Shown piece by piece: positions 44,077 to 54,770 of a DNA stretch of 64,000 bases. The DNA lies in NCBI GenBank assembly GCA_964023275.1, contig OZ029915.1, forward strand, positions 15,134,712-15,198,711, written 5' to 3'. The first letter of the stretch is position 1. Each line of letters begins with the position of its first letter. The notes beneath the pieces are model-generated. The model searched no databases. It was not told the DNA's origin and was given only the letters and a program-made list of their open reading frames with translations. The stretch comes from Norana najaformis (Eukaryota > Annelida > Clitellata > Crassiclitellata > Hormogastridae). The position numbers were made by a program, and so were the translations under genes.

Positions 44077-44087
44077 CGCCACAGTAC

Positions 44088-45180
44088 ACACGGATACTTC
44101 AGCAGCATCTGAGGAGGTACTTTGAGGAGGTGGTGGCTGAGGAACAGGCGGGATTCAGGGCCGGAAGAGGCACAATAGACCAACTGTTCGTAATCCGGCA
44201 GCTGGCAGAGAAATATTATGGAAGAAACAGAACATTGTATAGCAACTTCGTTTTTTCTTCAGGCAGCATTTGACAGTGTGTGGCAACAGGGCCTGTGGCA
44301 GGTACTGAGAAACTGTCACCATATCTGTTCAACTTACTTCTGGAGGCAGTTATGACCTTTGCACTGAGGTCTGCTGAGGCCGGGGTCGCAGTGAATGGAC
44401 AACTGCTGAACAACTTGCGTCTCGCTGATAATGTGGACTTGATTGCGGAGTCGCCAGAACATATACAGGAGCTGACACAAAGGGTTCATGATGCCAGTAA
44501 ACGATTTGGGCTTAAAATAAATGTGCAGAAACCCAAAACAATGACTATTGGGAAACAACACAAGGAGCTGAGGGTAAAAATAGATAATGAAGAGCTGCAA
44601 CAGGTTACAGAGTTCGTGTGCTTGGGAGGATTAATAACGGAAGATGGCAATGTAAAAAAAACGGAGGATTGGTCTAGCATCGGCAGTGTTCGGTGGATCG
44701 AGCAAGATGTGGAAAACACACAGCATATCAACCATGACAAAGATAAAACTGTATGAAGCACTTGTCATCCAGGTGCTGCTGTATGGATCAGAGTGCTGGT
44801 GCATATGGAAGGAGGATGAAAGGAGACTACTGGTGGCAGAAATGAGCTGGTTAAGAAGAATACTAGGCAGGAGCAGATGGGATAAGATCCCCAATGAGGT
44901 GACCCGGAGGGAGCTGGGACAAGCAAAGACATTGGTGGATAGGATTAGAGAAAGAAGACTGACTTGGTTTGGGCACGTAACGAGGATGGACAGCGGAAGA
45001 CTACCAGCCAGAGCACTCTATGGCCATGTGGATGGAACACGAAGTCGAGGAGGGTAGACAAAGACATGGATGGACAATGTGAGGGAAGATCTGGAAATCA
45101 AGGGATTGGACATCAGAACTGCCATTCAAGGATAGAACAAAGTGGAGGCGTCTTGTTCAAACCTCATCGTCGGCACACGC
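44088..45180 (+). pseudogene. RTE copy 2: RT and C-terminal fragments
   Basis: TRILQQHLRRYFEEVVAEEQ, GFRAGRGTIDQLF (about 44150), then a deletion across the palm, KLSPYLFNLLLEAVMTFA, LRLADNVDLIAESPEH (YADD replaced by LADN), FVCLGGLITEDGN, LLYGSECWCIWKEDE and RRLTWFGHVTRMDSGR. The domain order is normal but several parts are missing. Confidence 0.8.
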
Positions 45181-46000
45181 CTGACGGAAGAGAGAAGAAG
45201 AAGAGAAGTCATGGATGGCAGAAAATGGACTGCTCAAACCCATCCAAAACTGAGTTTCTCCTTTTTAAACCTCACAGCAACTGACAAAATTTAATTCTTT
45301 GAATTCCGTCCATCTAGGCGTCTCTCTTGTACAGCGCAACTGTTATCCCACAATTTGGATGTTGTATTTGACTCCAACCTGCCATACAATTCTATATGTA
45401 GGTCTGCCCACTACCACTTTCATGATATCAGTAGGATTAGGTGCCACATTCCCTTCTCTGCCCTGGTTTGTTTGGCTAATGCCTTGTCTCCAGCCGTCAT
45501 AACTACTGCAACTCGCTTCTTACTGGCATTTCTAAAGCTAATTTGATGAAGCTTCAAAGACTTCAAAATACATTGGCTCACTAAAACTCCAAAATGATCA
45601 TATATCACCAATCCTAAAATCATTGCATTGGTTGCCTGTAGAAAAGCGCATAATGTTCAATATTGGACTAATTGTATACAAGACTCTACATTTCAGCCAA
45701 CCTCACTATTTTCATTCTGTACTGACTCCCAAGACCAGACTTATCTCTACTCGACCATATCTTCTAGCTGTCTAAATCTGACTATTCATTGGACAAGAAC
45801 AGCTCTTGGCAGGCGTGCCTTTTCTGTCACTGGCCCTAGACTCTGGAACTCTCTTCCGGCAAATGTTCGCTCGGTAAAGTCTGTTTCGGCCTTCAGATCT
45901 CGACTAAAAACTCACCTCTTCCCGAACTCATTTCCTCTGTAGGTTGTATCTGTGTCTTCTGGACTACTCTTAGGCTTTTCGACCCTGACTCACCATGGAA

Positions 46001-46390
46001 TTTGACTTGAACAATGATTTTGTTTAGCAGACCATCGACTGATGCCTTGAGCATTATTACACTCTACTTCACTCCGTTCGAATCTTGCCCGGCTCGCCTG
46101 AGCACATTCCATTTTATCTAAGTCCCATGAATACGGTCCCCTTCCCCTGGGATCGTCGAATGTCTAAGGGGTGACTATTCACGACCATACATCTGTATTG
46201 TCTATACCCTATACTTGTCCCTCGCTGTCGCTGTTGGGATTCACGTCTTCATCCTAATATAGGCTCATCAGAGGGCCTGGCATGTTATCCGATGTCATAT
46301 TGGCGACCTCAGGCGGGCGTCGTAGTCGCCTTCATGTTGACCGCTGAACTTGTACGCGACAGGAGGATTGGAACGATTGGGTGTATTATT
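46001..46390. other. No recognised gene
   Basis: Intervening sequence between the end of LINE family D and the REL-type fragments. It has no coding signal recognised and may be a LINE 3' UTR. Confidence 0.4.
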
Positions 46391-47000
46391 TTTTTACACC
46401 CGAGGTATATATGATCCCTCAGGATTAAAAAAAATATCCGGAGAATAAAAGATAATTTTTTTGCCACGAGGTATTTATGATCCCTCAAGAAGCAGAAAAA
46501 ATTATCCGGATGAAAAGTTGCATTCTGGGATGGCTAATCTTCGTTGATGTCAGGCTCCTCAAAAGTGCCCTGGAAGGCAATAAAATTAAAACGTTGAATT
46601 GTGCAGGCAACGCGTTGGAAAAGGAAAGCGGTCTCCCTTGGGTCTCCGGAAACCCTAGTCAAGTGACCACCCAGATTAGCTAAGAACTCCAGGCCCGGTA
46701 AATTTATCGGGCCAAGGGTCTCGAAGGCCAAAGGGATGAACTGATAGGAAGCCGATAAATCGGTATATTTGGTGATCTTCCTCTGAGCTGCCAACTCTGC
46801 CGCTGTACCTGCATCCGTGGCTGTGTGATGCAAGTAAGAATCTGCCATTGTCGACAACATTAATATCCCAGACCATAGACCTGCCCGCCTGCCTGGGAAT
46901 GAGAGTGGCGCCATCTGGGCGTTTACCATCGGATCTTGAAAGTCCAACTGGTTCTTTAGAGGAAGGGAAACCCTCTTTCGCTAAAGTTCGCCAGATTAGA

Positions 47001-47001
<1 letters not shown>
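46391..47001 (-). mobile_element. REL-type LINE 3' fragment with a duplicated 3' UTR hairpin
   Basis: The minus-strand frame 46947-46534 and a neighbouring frame encode RKITKYTDLS, FIPLAFETLGPIN and FQRVACTIQRFNFIAFQGTF. The 3' UTR shows two versions of the hairpin block (46400-46422 and 46466-46488), each followed by a ccgga word. At its 5' side the fragment runs directly into (ATT)n at 47001. Confidence 0.75.
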
Positions 47002-47064
<63 letters not shown>

Positions 47065-47090
47065 ATTATTATTATTATTATTATATATAT
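47001..47090. repeat. (ATT)n microsatellite
   Basis: About 27 ATT units with one change, ending in a short AT run. Confidence 0.95.
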
Positions 47091-47167
47091 ATATACTTAA
47101 AAGATAAACTCCAATGTAGTCACAATAAAGTATCCCATTTCTCAAAAGTGAGACATAGGAGAAACAT

Positions 47168-47169
47168 TA

Positions 47170-47207
<38 letters not shown>

Positions 47208-47216
47208 TTTTTTTTT
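47168..47216. repeat. (ATT)n and poly-T tract
   Basis: About 13 ATT units followed by about 13 T. On the minus strand this is an A-rich tail, then AAT units, after the REL fragment to its right. Confidence 0.9.
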
Positions 47217-47406
47217 TACCAAGGTAAGTATAATCCCTTGGTTGTTCAAAAATTTCCGGAGAAAAAGAGAGAGAGGGACTCTGGAACGGCTAATCCTCGT
47301 CTGGATTCGGCACCACAAATGTACCGTGGAAGGCGACTGCATTGAAACGCTGTAATGTTATAGATAAGCGTTGAAAAAGGTAACCTGTTTCTCTACTATC
47401 TCCGGA

Positions 47407-47407
<1 letters not shown>
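47217..47407 (-). mobile_element. REL-type LINE 3' end fragment
   Basis: It has the 3' UTR hairpin 47219-47241 (CCAAGG and CCTTGG around an 11-nt loop), then, on the minus strand, the NAVAFHGTF-type C-terminal end. It is bounded on both sides by (ATT)n arrays (47168-47216 and 47408-47440). Confidence 0.7.
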
Positions 47408-47439
<32 letters not shown>

Positions 47440-47440
47440 G
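47408..47440. repeat. (ATT)n microsatellite
   Basis: About 10 units. Confidence 0.92.
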
Positions 47441-47496
47441 AAACAAATCTATTGTGTCACTTCAATTATGATACAAATCTATTGTTGCTGGAGCAA

Positions 47497-48240
47497 CTAG
47501 AGCTGCTGTGGCGTCCTGGTTGGCACACTGGAAACAGGTCGACTAGCTGCACCTCCGAATCGCGTGATCTTGTCTTTAAGCGCCGTGGTGAAGAAGCAAC
47601 CCTGAGTTAGCGGTCGCGTAAGTGTAGAGCGTTCTGTGGGCGTTTCTTCGATGGGGCGCAAGAACTTCCGGTGTGGATCGGACGAACATCCAGCACCACC
47701 AACTCCCTCCTCTTCATCGCCGTCGTCGTCTGCTTCGAAAGCGCCTGCGTCGTGGGCTTCGCTGACCCGAGCGTCGACGTCTCCTCGACCTCGACCCGCC
47801 GGCTGACCTTCGACAGGTGGTGTGGCTCTTTGACCCAGAGGATCGGTTGGGGCCCGTCGGCTGGGTTTCGACGACCAGTTCCAGGTTCTCTCCTTTTCTT
47901 TAATCTTGGCTTCAGGCACGGTGATTGTTCTCTGGAATTGCCAGTCTTCGCTTAAATCTGGCTCCAAGAATGTGCCATTAAAGGCAATCGCGTTAGATCG
48001 CTGGATGGCAATGGAGAGGCGTTGGAACAGGAAAGAAGTCTCCCTCTTATCTCCCGATGCTTGAGTTAAATGGCGTCCGATTTTCTTGATGAGGCTGAAG
48101 CCTTCCTGATTTATGGGGCCTAGAGTCTCGAAGGCCAGAGGGACGAAGCAGTGTGTCGAGAGAATATCACTGTATTTTGAGGTCTTTCGTTCTGCTGCGA
48201 TCTCAGCAGCAGCACCTGCGACCACGGCTGTTCTGGATCG
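47497..48240 (-). mobile_element. REL-type LINE C-terminal fragment
   Basis: An open frame of about 242 codons on the minus strand: ERKTSKYSDILS, FVPLAFETLGPIN, FQRLSIAIQRSNAIAFNGTF, then an unusual Pro/Arg/Asp-rich extension (about residues 110-240) not seen in the other copies. Its 5' side runs directly into (ATT)n at 48241. Confidence 0.65.
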
Positions 48241-48358
<118 letters not shown>

Positions 48359-48364
48359 ATATGT

Positions 48365-49774
48365 TCATAGTAGAGTTCCGGAGAAGCAGATGGCGTTCCC
48401 ACGCTGGACAGCTACTGAGAGTCTTTGAAGCAGGTAGTTGGTCTCCAGTGGATCGTGGGTTGCCATTGTCATCCTTCGTCCTAACTCCCACACAAAATCC
48501 AATCCTTCCGTACTCCATGCGCCGCTGGTCTCCAGTGCGACCGCCACAAAAGAGTGGGTTTGGGCTATAGTGGCGTATTTTAGCCTTTTGGCTGAGACTG
48601 CCCGGTTTGCAGCTTCACTTGGTCCGGTTGAAGTAAAACCTAGATGTGACGCTGCAAATGTGTCAGAAACTGTCACATCCCATGTAAGACATCTTCCGCG
48701 AGACCACGGGATAAGAGTCACGCCATCCGGTCGTTTGCCATCTTCCCTGGTGAGTCCCAACGGTTCTTTCTGAGCAGGGATGTTCGCTCTGGTAAGCGCT
48801 CTCCATATAATGTCGTTGAGCATGTTATGGCGTTGTTGTCTGCCAGCACTCTTTCTGCAGACCAGACCGTGAAGTCCTCTGGCGTCGACTCTTTCGCCAC
48901 AGTGACACAGATGTGGCTCGCACAGTGTGGTTCCCAGTCGCATTCCAACCGCGGTCCGTATCACCTCATCCGAAAGACGAAGTCCCAATGCGGTTACTGG
49001 AGGAGCCAGCATCCAATCTCCAGAGTGTGGTGCTTGAGAGGCCAAGAGACGAGCGCGGTCTAGTGGGTTGTTCGCAGACTCATGTAAGCTCGCCGACGCC
49101 TTGCTTGTCCAGCGACTGTCCCATTCCCTTTGTCGATGAGCTGCTGATCCAGTTGGTGGTTCTGCACCCGTGAAGACCATCCATGCATTCAGTGCGGTAT
49201 TCACTAGCTCGTCTGAGGTATCGGCTGATTCTGGTGGCAGTATGTGTGTTTGGAGTTCGCTTGTGCTTGCAGCAGAGGCCAAGAAGGCAGAAAGTGCCAG
49301 CGTAGAAGCACAGCGAATCCCAAGACCGCCATCCCTAACCGGAAGGGACGCCTGGAGCCATTTCTCATCCGACAGCTCAACATTTAAGATAGTCGATAGT
49401 CCGTCTCTTAAAAGAGAGTCAAATCTGGTTAGACTGGGGCATTCGGTGCAAACGGCTGTGCGCATTGTGTAGAGCAGCTTCGGAACGCTCAAACCGTTTC
49501 GCAACAGCACTAGGGCGTCATGTGCGTGAAGCATTGAGAGCCTCCCAACTGCTCGTTCCAGATCATTTGCCTTCTCATTCACCACCTTTTCAACGGCTGG
49601 TCCCGGCATCAGTGGTGTGCCCAATAGTGTTGCCTCTCTTAATGGTGTATAGTTGAAGCCGGAGAACGCGAGACTGTCGACTTGATTTTCGTCATTCTGG
49701 GAAACAACCTCGCATTTGGCGCGGTTAAGTCGAAGTCCGAGCTTAGCGGATTCCTGGGCGATCAGCTGAACATC

Positions 49775-49777
<3 letters not shown>
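48365..49777 (-). CDS. REL-type LINE: RT thumb, CCHC finger and restriction-like endonuclease domain (5'-truncated, open)
   Basis: About 470 uninterrupted codons on the minus strand. Order: LGLRLNRAKCEVV (after the lost YADD), LLGTPLMPG, LLRNGLSVPKLLYTMRT, ASLPVRDGGLGIR, AVGMRLG, then CHCG-x(n)-HGLVC (a zinc finger), RHNMLNDIIWRAL, GLTREDGKRPDGVTLIPW, LTWDVTVSDTFAASH and FLLQRLSVAVQRGNAI-type end. A finger followed by K-RPD ... D is characteristic of LINEs whose endonuclease is C-terminal (R2/R4/Dong group). The N-terminus and RT fingers/palm are missing; the frame starts in (AAT)n read as poly-Ile. Confidence 0.78.

Positions 49778-49806
<29 letters not shown>
49777..49806. repeat. (ATT)n microsatellite at the 5' edge of the REL-type LINE
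   Basis: About 10 units, contiguous with the truncated LINE. Confidence 0.92.
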
Positions 49807-49807
<1 letters not shown>

Positions 49808-49971
49808 ACGTCTTACTTGCCAGTCGCCGCAGGCGCTGCATTGCATCAGCGCTTCAAGACGTCATACGACTTTCGTTCAATAAAGAATTTCCGGACGAAT
49901 GTGATACTGGGTCCTTTGAGGTTAAATTGTAAGGGGAGATCGAAGTTGCAGGAAGATACGAATTTCGAATA

Positions 49972-50159
49972 ATGTCAGCTGCTGGTGCTTCTTCTGCTCC
50001 TAATCATTCAGGAGAATTATTAGGCGATGCGGATCGTAAAAGATTCGAAGAACTTTTTACTAAACTGGATGCGAACCATGACGGAAAGATAGAAGCGAGC
50101 GAATTGGCAGAATCTTTAAAGGCAATTCGTGGAGTCAAAGATGTCGATAAGCACGCACA
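49972..50159 (+). CDS. EF-hand protein, first coding exon (possibly a Ca2+-regulated mitochondrial carrier)
   Basis: The ATG at 49972 is followed by a Ser/Ala-rich start and RKRFEELFTKLDANHDGKIEASELAESLKAI, an EF-hand with loop D-A-N-H-D-G-K-I-E-A-S-E carrying acidic ligands at positions 1, 5 (Asp) and 12 (Glu). The exon ends CACGCACAG|GTAAGA, a strong 5' splice site at 50159/50160. The F..LD.N.DG.I...EL...L pattern resembles the first EF-hand of SCaMC-type carriers (SLC25A23/24/25), but many EF-hand proteins are similar, so only the domain call is firm. No downstream exon was recognised before the LINE at 50285. Confidence 0.7.
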
Positions 50160-50284
50160 GGTAAGATCCGCGCAATAGCGTTCGAACAACCATCCGTATA
50201 CATGTAAACGCAGAGTTGTGTTTGGAGGACGGGGAAGCGTCACAGTGTCGTTCCGAAATCGATTTAGTCTGTTAATCCTGTTGA

Positions 50285-51607
50285 ATCATATCTCTAGGTG
50301 GCTTAGACGTAATATTCCTTGTGAAACCTTGCAGGACCTGTTTGGGTTTAAACCCACTGGCAGTTGTACCAGTGCCCTTGCTTTCTTCCTGCATCACGTC
50401 ACACTGATGCTGGAAAGCAACTCCTATGTGAGGTGCTTGCTAGTCGACTTCTCCAAGGCTTTTGATGTGGTCGACCACTCCGTCTTAATTCCTAAAGTTA
50501 TGGCTCTAAACCTGAAACCTGAAATATCGAACTGGATTGTTGACTTCTTATCTGGGCGATATCAAGTCCTCAAATGTGATAATTTAGTTTCCGATCCTGC
50601 CTCCATCAATCACAGTGTTATTCAAAAGTCTGGCGTTGGACCTAGTCTCTACATTCTTATGGAAAGTGACCTAACGCCTGTCTCTCCGGCTAACATTCTC
50701 TTTAAGTTTGCAGATGACACCAATCTACTTATTCCGCAAAACTCTCCTGTTAGCCTTGAAATTGAATTTGCTAATGTTAAGGATTGGACTTATAGGAATA
50801 AAATGATACTTAATGTCTCAAAGACCAAAGAAATTATATTTCACAGACCGAGCCCTAGATTCTTATCCTTCCCTGATCCTATTATTGGCGTTGAATGAGT
50901 TAAACTTGTTAAACTGTTGGGTGTTTTGTTTAGAGAAGATCTGAAATTTGACGACCATGTGTCTTTTATTTTGACTATTTGCAGTCAAAATCTTTACCCA
51001 CTAAGAGTTCTTCGATCGCAGGGAATGCCTTCCAATAAATTACAAAGCATTTTCCAGGCTCTTGTAGTCTCCAGGCTTACCTGCGCTCTCCCATCCTGGG
51101 GTGGTTTCCTGTCAAAAGAATTAATTGGGAGAATCGATTCCTTTTACACCGCGCTGTGTGTAGTGGCCTTTTGAACGGTGATAGTATAAAATTGGAAAAT
51201 TGTTGCGAGAAAATTGAATCGAAATTCTTTAAAAGCATCCAGGATCCTAACCACTGCCTTCCCCAGTTACTTCCAGCTAAGCTCTCTCACGGTTTCACCT
51301 TGCGGGGAGGGGATATAATTTTGAATTGCCGAACTTTCACACGTTGTTGCATGAAAGATCCTTTGTCGTTCGATCACTGTGTAAATATAGAAATTGTAAC
51401 ATTTTCAGTAGATCAACATATCAATTCTGCTAGATTGTCCTAATAGTTGTGGCTCTGTATTCTGATCTAATTAAACATAATTATTTTATTAAATTGCCAT
51501 TCAGACCCTATTTTACATTGTTCATGTCATTTATTATATTGCTGTGTGCATTGTTGTTGTAAAGTGTGGGCGTTTGACTCATGCTAATAAAAGAATACTT
51601 ACTTACA
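50285..51607 (+). mobile_element. 5'-truncated LINE (CR1/Rex1-like) in the putative first intron
   Basis: The frame 50290-50898 encodes FGFKPTGSCTSALAFFLHHV, LLVDFSKAFDVVDHSVLI, KSGVGPSLYILM and FKFADDTNLLIP (FADD in place of YADD). After a stop it continues LLGVLFREDLKFDDHV, LVVSRLTCALPSWGGFL to about 51174, then a further frame with the C-terminus. The 3' end is aataaaagaatacttacttac, a (TTAC)-type tail. The usual P-Q-G-S is K-S-G-V, so the RT is probably dead. Confidence 0.75.
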
Positions 51608-51777
51608 GAATTTGACTTGCCATCTAAACCGCCCCCGAATTATAAAATTGTTCTATTTCGCCCTTGCAATAAGATTGATTTAAATAAAGTGAAGCATGAT
51701 ATCTTAGCATCTCCGTTGTATGTATATGTATGCACTAAACTTGTATAGCGCATTTAGGTAACTGCATGTCTGTCAGG
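51608..51777. other. No recognised gene
   Basis: A short stretch (gaatttgacttgccatc...) with no recognised domain. Confidence 0.4.
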
Positions 51778-52176
51778 TTGTAATTGTAATTGTAATCTGA
51801 CATTTATAAAGCGCCACTTCAAGAATAGACTCATCAGTAGCGCTCCCGACCCGAACCAGTGAGACCACTGACAAATAATACAGACTTCAGGCGCTTGCGA
51901 AACTGTGGAAGAGACAAACTGAGGAATATTAGCCGAAGCTCTCGGGAAAGGCGATTCCAGCTATTGGGTCCAACATAGGCAAAGCTTCTAGACTGCGCTG
52001 TAGCAGTGCGCATACGAGGCACAGTCAGAAGTCCAAGGGAGGCCGACCGGAGAGTGCTACGGCCTGGAACCAAGGAGACCGAAATGCAGAAGTCCCTAAG
52101 ATATGATGGAGCAGAGCCAACAAGACAATTATGCATAAGCGTTAGGATCTTGAACTGGATACGCTGCTGAATGGGA
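51778..52176 (-). mobile_element. L2-group LINE 3' fragment
   Basis: The minus-strand frame encodes LPIQQRIQFKILTLMHNCLVG, SYLRDFC, GLLTVPRMRTATAQSRSFAYVG and SWNRLSRELR, ending in the family tail (tgtaattgtaatctg complement). It is nearly identical to the plus-strand piece at 57817-58060. It abuts the left end of Polinton A. Confidence 0.85.
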
Positions 52177-52180
52177 AGCC

Positions 52181-52909
52181 AGATTCAGATTCCCTGTAGA
52201 AGACAGATTTGAAGACACATTCTTGGTCTGCTTAATATCCAGAAGTGCAATATTGCAAATTTGTGAGCGGAAATTACATACTCATCCTCAACAGAAATTA
52301 AAGCTTTTTACAGACCACACGCCACACCCATAGGACTACTCAAAACCCCTAGCAGATTTCACTCACATTAACTTATGTCGCCATGGAACCCTTCATACTT
52401 CCCATGTTTTTCAATGCATTGCGCTGTATGGTAAGCAGATATTGCCATTTTACCAGCTGAAATGACATACTCATCCCCAACACAATTGAAAACTTTTTAC
52501 AGACCACACGCCACAGCCATAGTACAACTCAAAACCCCTAGCAGATTTCACTTACATTACCTAATGTCGTCATGGCAACCATTCAAACATCCCATTCATT
52601 TCAATGCATTGCGCTCTGTGGTAAGCAATATTGGAAGTTCACGAGCTGAAATGACATACTCATCCCCAACAGAATTGAAACCTCTTCACAGATCACAGGC
52701 CACACCCATAGGTCTACTCAAAACCCCTAGCAGATTTTACTTACATTTACTTATGTCACCATAGAACCCTTCATACTTTCCATGTTTTTCAATGCATTGT
52801 GCTGTAGGGTAAGCATATATTGCCATTTTACCAGCTGAAATGACATAGTCATTCCCATCAGAATTGAAAGCTCTTCACAAACCACATGCCCCACCCATAG
52901 GACTACTCA
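52181..52909. repeat. Left inverted end of Polinton A: 189-bp tandem repeat, about 3.9 units
   Basis: The word caaaacccct recurs at 52341, 52530 and 52719, and the fourth unit is cut at 52909, exactly 189 bp apart. Units share tgacatactcat, aatgcattg and ccatagga words. Confidence 0.9.
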
Positions 52910-53339
52910 CGTATGACGAGAACGCGGCTTCCAACACCACCATCAGAACGGCCTAATTCCGGAGTGCCGCCGCGCCAGTTCTTAGTCGGATGGTATCCAG
53001 GGTAGTGTACAGCCTGCCAAAGCCCAGATGCTCAGGCGCCTAGAGGAGTACGCCAACGAGGGGTCAGGATGCATACTACGGCGGATTGTGGTGCTGGACC
53101 TTGGCATTGCTAGGTACCAACAGTTTCGAGCTAGAAGCTAATTCCCCACACCCATGTGCGTCCCCCGCGCTCAGTTTTCAACATGCAAAACATAGACAAC
53201 CGCTGCTTCGATTGGGCTGTATTATTGGCAATGCTTCCTGCTGAAAAGGACCCCCCAATGCCCAACCAAGTATCGGGCCCACCTCGATGAGCTGGACTTA
53301 ACCGGAATCGCTTTGCTAGTGAAGGTGATGGATATCAGT

Positions 53340-54142
53340 AGTTTCGAACCCAACCATAGCCGTAAGCGTGTTTGAGTGGAAAGACGGGCTGTATCCAGAC
53401 CACATCTCTACTGAGACTAGAGTCCACAACGTCGATCTCCTATTGGCCGATGATAAAAACCATCACTATGTCTGGATCAAGGATCTGGCCTGCATACTGT
53501 ACAAAAACAGTGGCCACAAACACAAAAGGCACCCATACCGCCGGTGCCTGCACGTCTTCTCCACCGAGGCCCTCCTGGCTAGCCACACCAAGGATTGCCA
53601 AGGCATTGGTAATAAGCCGCAGCGGATTGAGATGCCCCAAGAGGATAAGAACATCCTCAAATTCCAAAACCACCACAAGCATATGCGCGTCCCATACATC
53701 GTCTAAACCGACTTTGAGGCGCTAAACTTGCCAGTGGAAGGTGTGGCCATGGATCCCAACAAAAGCAACACCAGGCTCATTGCTAAGCAGGAACCGTGCA
53801 GCTTCTGCTACGTGATGGTCTGCAGCGACGGCCGCGCGAACGCGCCTGTACCAGGATGAGAATTCTGTAGAAGAGTTCCTGTGGTGTTTGCAAGGTGAGC
53901 TTGTTGCAATTAAGCCGAGTCTGGCCAACAAGGCAGACATGGCGATGACAGCGGCCGACCGCCAATCTTTCCATGCGGCGACCACGTGCCACATCTGTGA
54001 TGATATGACAGGTGCCGACAAGGTTAGCGAACACTGCCACATCACCGCAAAGTACCGTGGGGCCGCCCATGACGGCTGTAAACTAAAGCTGCGCATATAC
54101 CCAGACAAGTGCAAGGTGCCCCTTGTCTTCTCCAACCGCTGA
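53340..54142 (+). pseudogene. Polinton A: family B DNA polymerase N-terminal fragment with an HNH-like zinc motif
   Basis: Frame 53368-53706 encodes VFEWKDGLYPDHIST, HHYVWIKDLACIL and RRCLHVFSTEALLASHTKDC (a zinc-finger-like C-x-H-C block), ending MRVPYIV then a stop where the exonuclease motif (Y-A-D-F-E) would be; TDFEALNLP follows. After a frameshift, 53888-54142 encodes ATTCHICDDMTGADKVSEHC, RGAAHDGCKLKLR and VPLVFSN, an endonuclease VII-like zinc/HNH motif of the type found inside these polymerases. The polymerase palm is missing. The protein would replicate the element. Confidence 0.65.
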
Positions 54143-54770
54143 GGCTATGATATACGTTTTCACATCCGCAGCCTGTAGCGTGTCGTCTCGACCACATTGT
54201 TCATCTTTGGCAGTTGTGACCGCGCCGGCCTCGGGCGGCTTTATGTGGGTGGCGGGTTCCTCGACAGGTTCAGCCGGCTGATCTGCCGCCTCCTTCCTCT
54301 CGGCAAACAAGGACACGATTAAAAACGTCGCAGACATGGTAAGCATTGTGGCGAAATCTGGTGCTACAATAGCGGCCACGATTAAGCAGAACATTGACGT
54401 CGTAAAAGCGAAGCATGCTGCTGCAGCAGCTGGGATGGATAAAAGGCACTTCCTCCGGTTCCCGCCCTCTAGAGAAAGTGCTCAGCGATAACAGCATCAA
54501 GTTCCTGAATCAGCTTGTGCCCACAGGGTTTACTCTTCTGCCAGCGACTCAAGACATTAATATCCGCATTGCTTTGGGTTCAAAACGCTACAAGCGGCCC
54601 TCGTGGAAACGCCTTCCGAATGGTGATGGGCGAGGGGGCAAGGGCTTGTTCCTCGGTCCTCAATAGTCCTTTGACTACCCTGGCCTACACTGTATTGAAA
54701 ACTTGACTTTTTCCGCTGTACATTGGCAACCCTAAACATGGCGAGTGATAGGCTAGACATCGCCTAAGCG
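54143..54770 (+). other. Polinton A interior, decayed
   Basis: Short pieces such as KDTIKNVADMVSIVAKSGATIAA (about 54310) and SIKFLNQLVPTGF (about 54500) suggest remnants of another Polinton gene, but I cannot identify it. Confidence 0.3.

Larger units (their letters stand above)
40744..44083 (-). mobile_element. Solo LTR of a Ty3/gypsy-type element (minus orientation), split by a P-type transposon
   Basis: It starts TGTGACGG and ends CGCCACA, and is flanked by GTAC on both sides (40740-40743 and 44084-44087). Removing it restores the RTE frame (GKVY then TRILQQ). Excluding the P element and its 7-bp duplication the LTR is about 594 bp. On the minus strand it has ATATAAGG (about 43870) and AATAAA (about 43612) as TATA and polyadenylation signals. 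There are no internal gag-pol genes, so it arose by LTR-LTR recombination. Confidence 0.8.
38704..45208 (+). mobile_element. RTE-type LINE, copy 2, with 10-bp target duplication, split by a solo LTR
   Basis: The target duplication is TCGTGGATGG (38694-38703) and TCATGGATGG (45209-45218), differing by one CpG-type change. Like copy 1, the element starts with CCCC and the same 5' UTR words (agtcaagtaag.gattgcctg). It has endonuclease pieces (39170-39840) and an RT start (40400-40740). After the solo LTR come RT and C-terminal pieces (44088-45180) and an AAG-rich tail. Excluding the LTR and its duplicated site it is about 3.16 kb. Stops, a deletion in the RT palm and YADD changed to LADN make it inactive. 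Confidence 0.88.
35750..46000 (+). mobile_element. CR1/L2-group LINE family D, host of a four-level nest
   Basis: In order on the plus strand: endonuclease start (KIEPGPS, LNFCHLNIASIHSKA, IMALNETWLRP, 36050-36240); ELVITGDFNIHVD (about 36520); after a MITE, DHLAVAAS (about 37250); linker; SNYRPISNFHFISKLLE (about 38125); [42 protein letters not shown] (about 38610). It is cut at QSWM (38703) by an RTE and resumes at 45219 with the RT thumb. The C-terminus GRRAFSVTGPRLWNSLPANVRS ends at about 45942. Several stops mean it is inactive. Confidence 0.8.
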
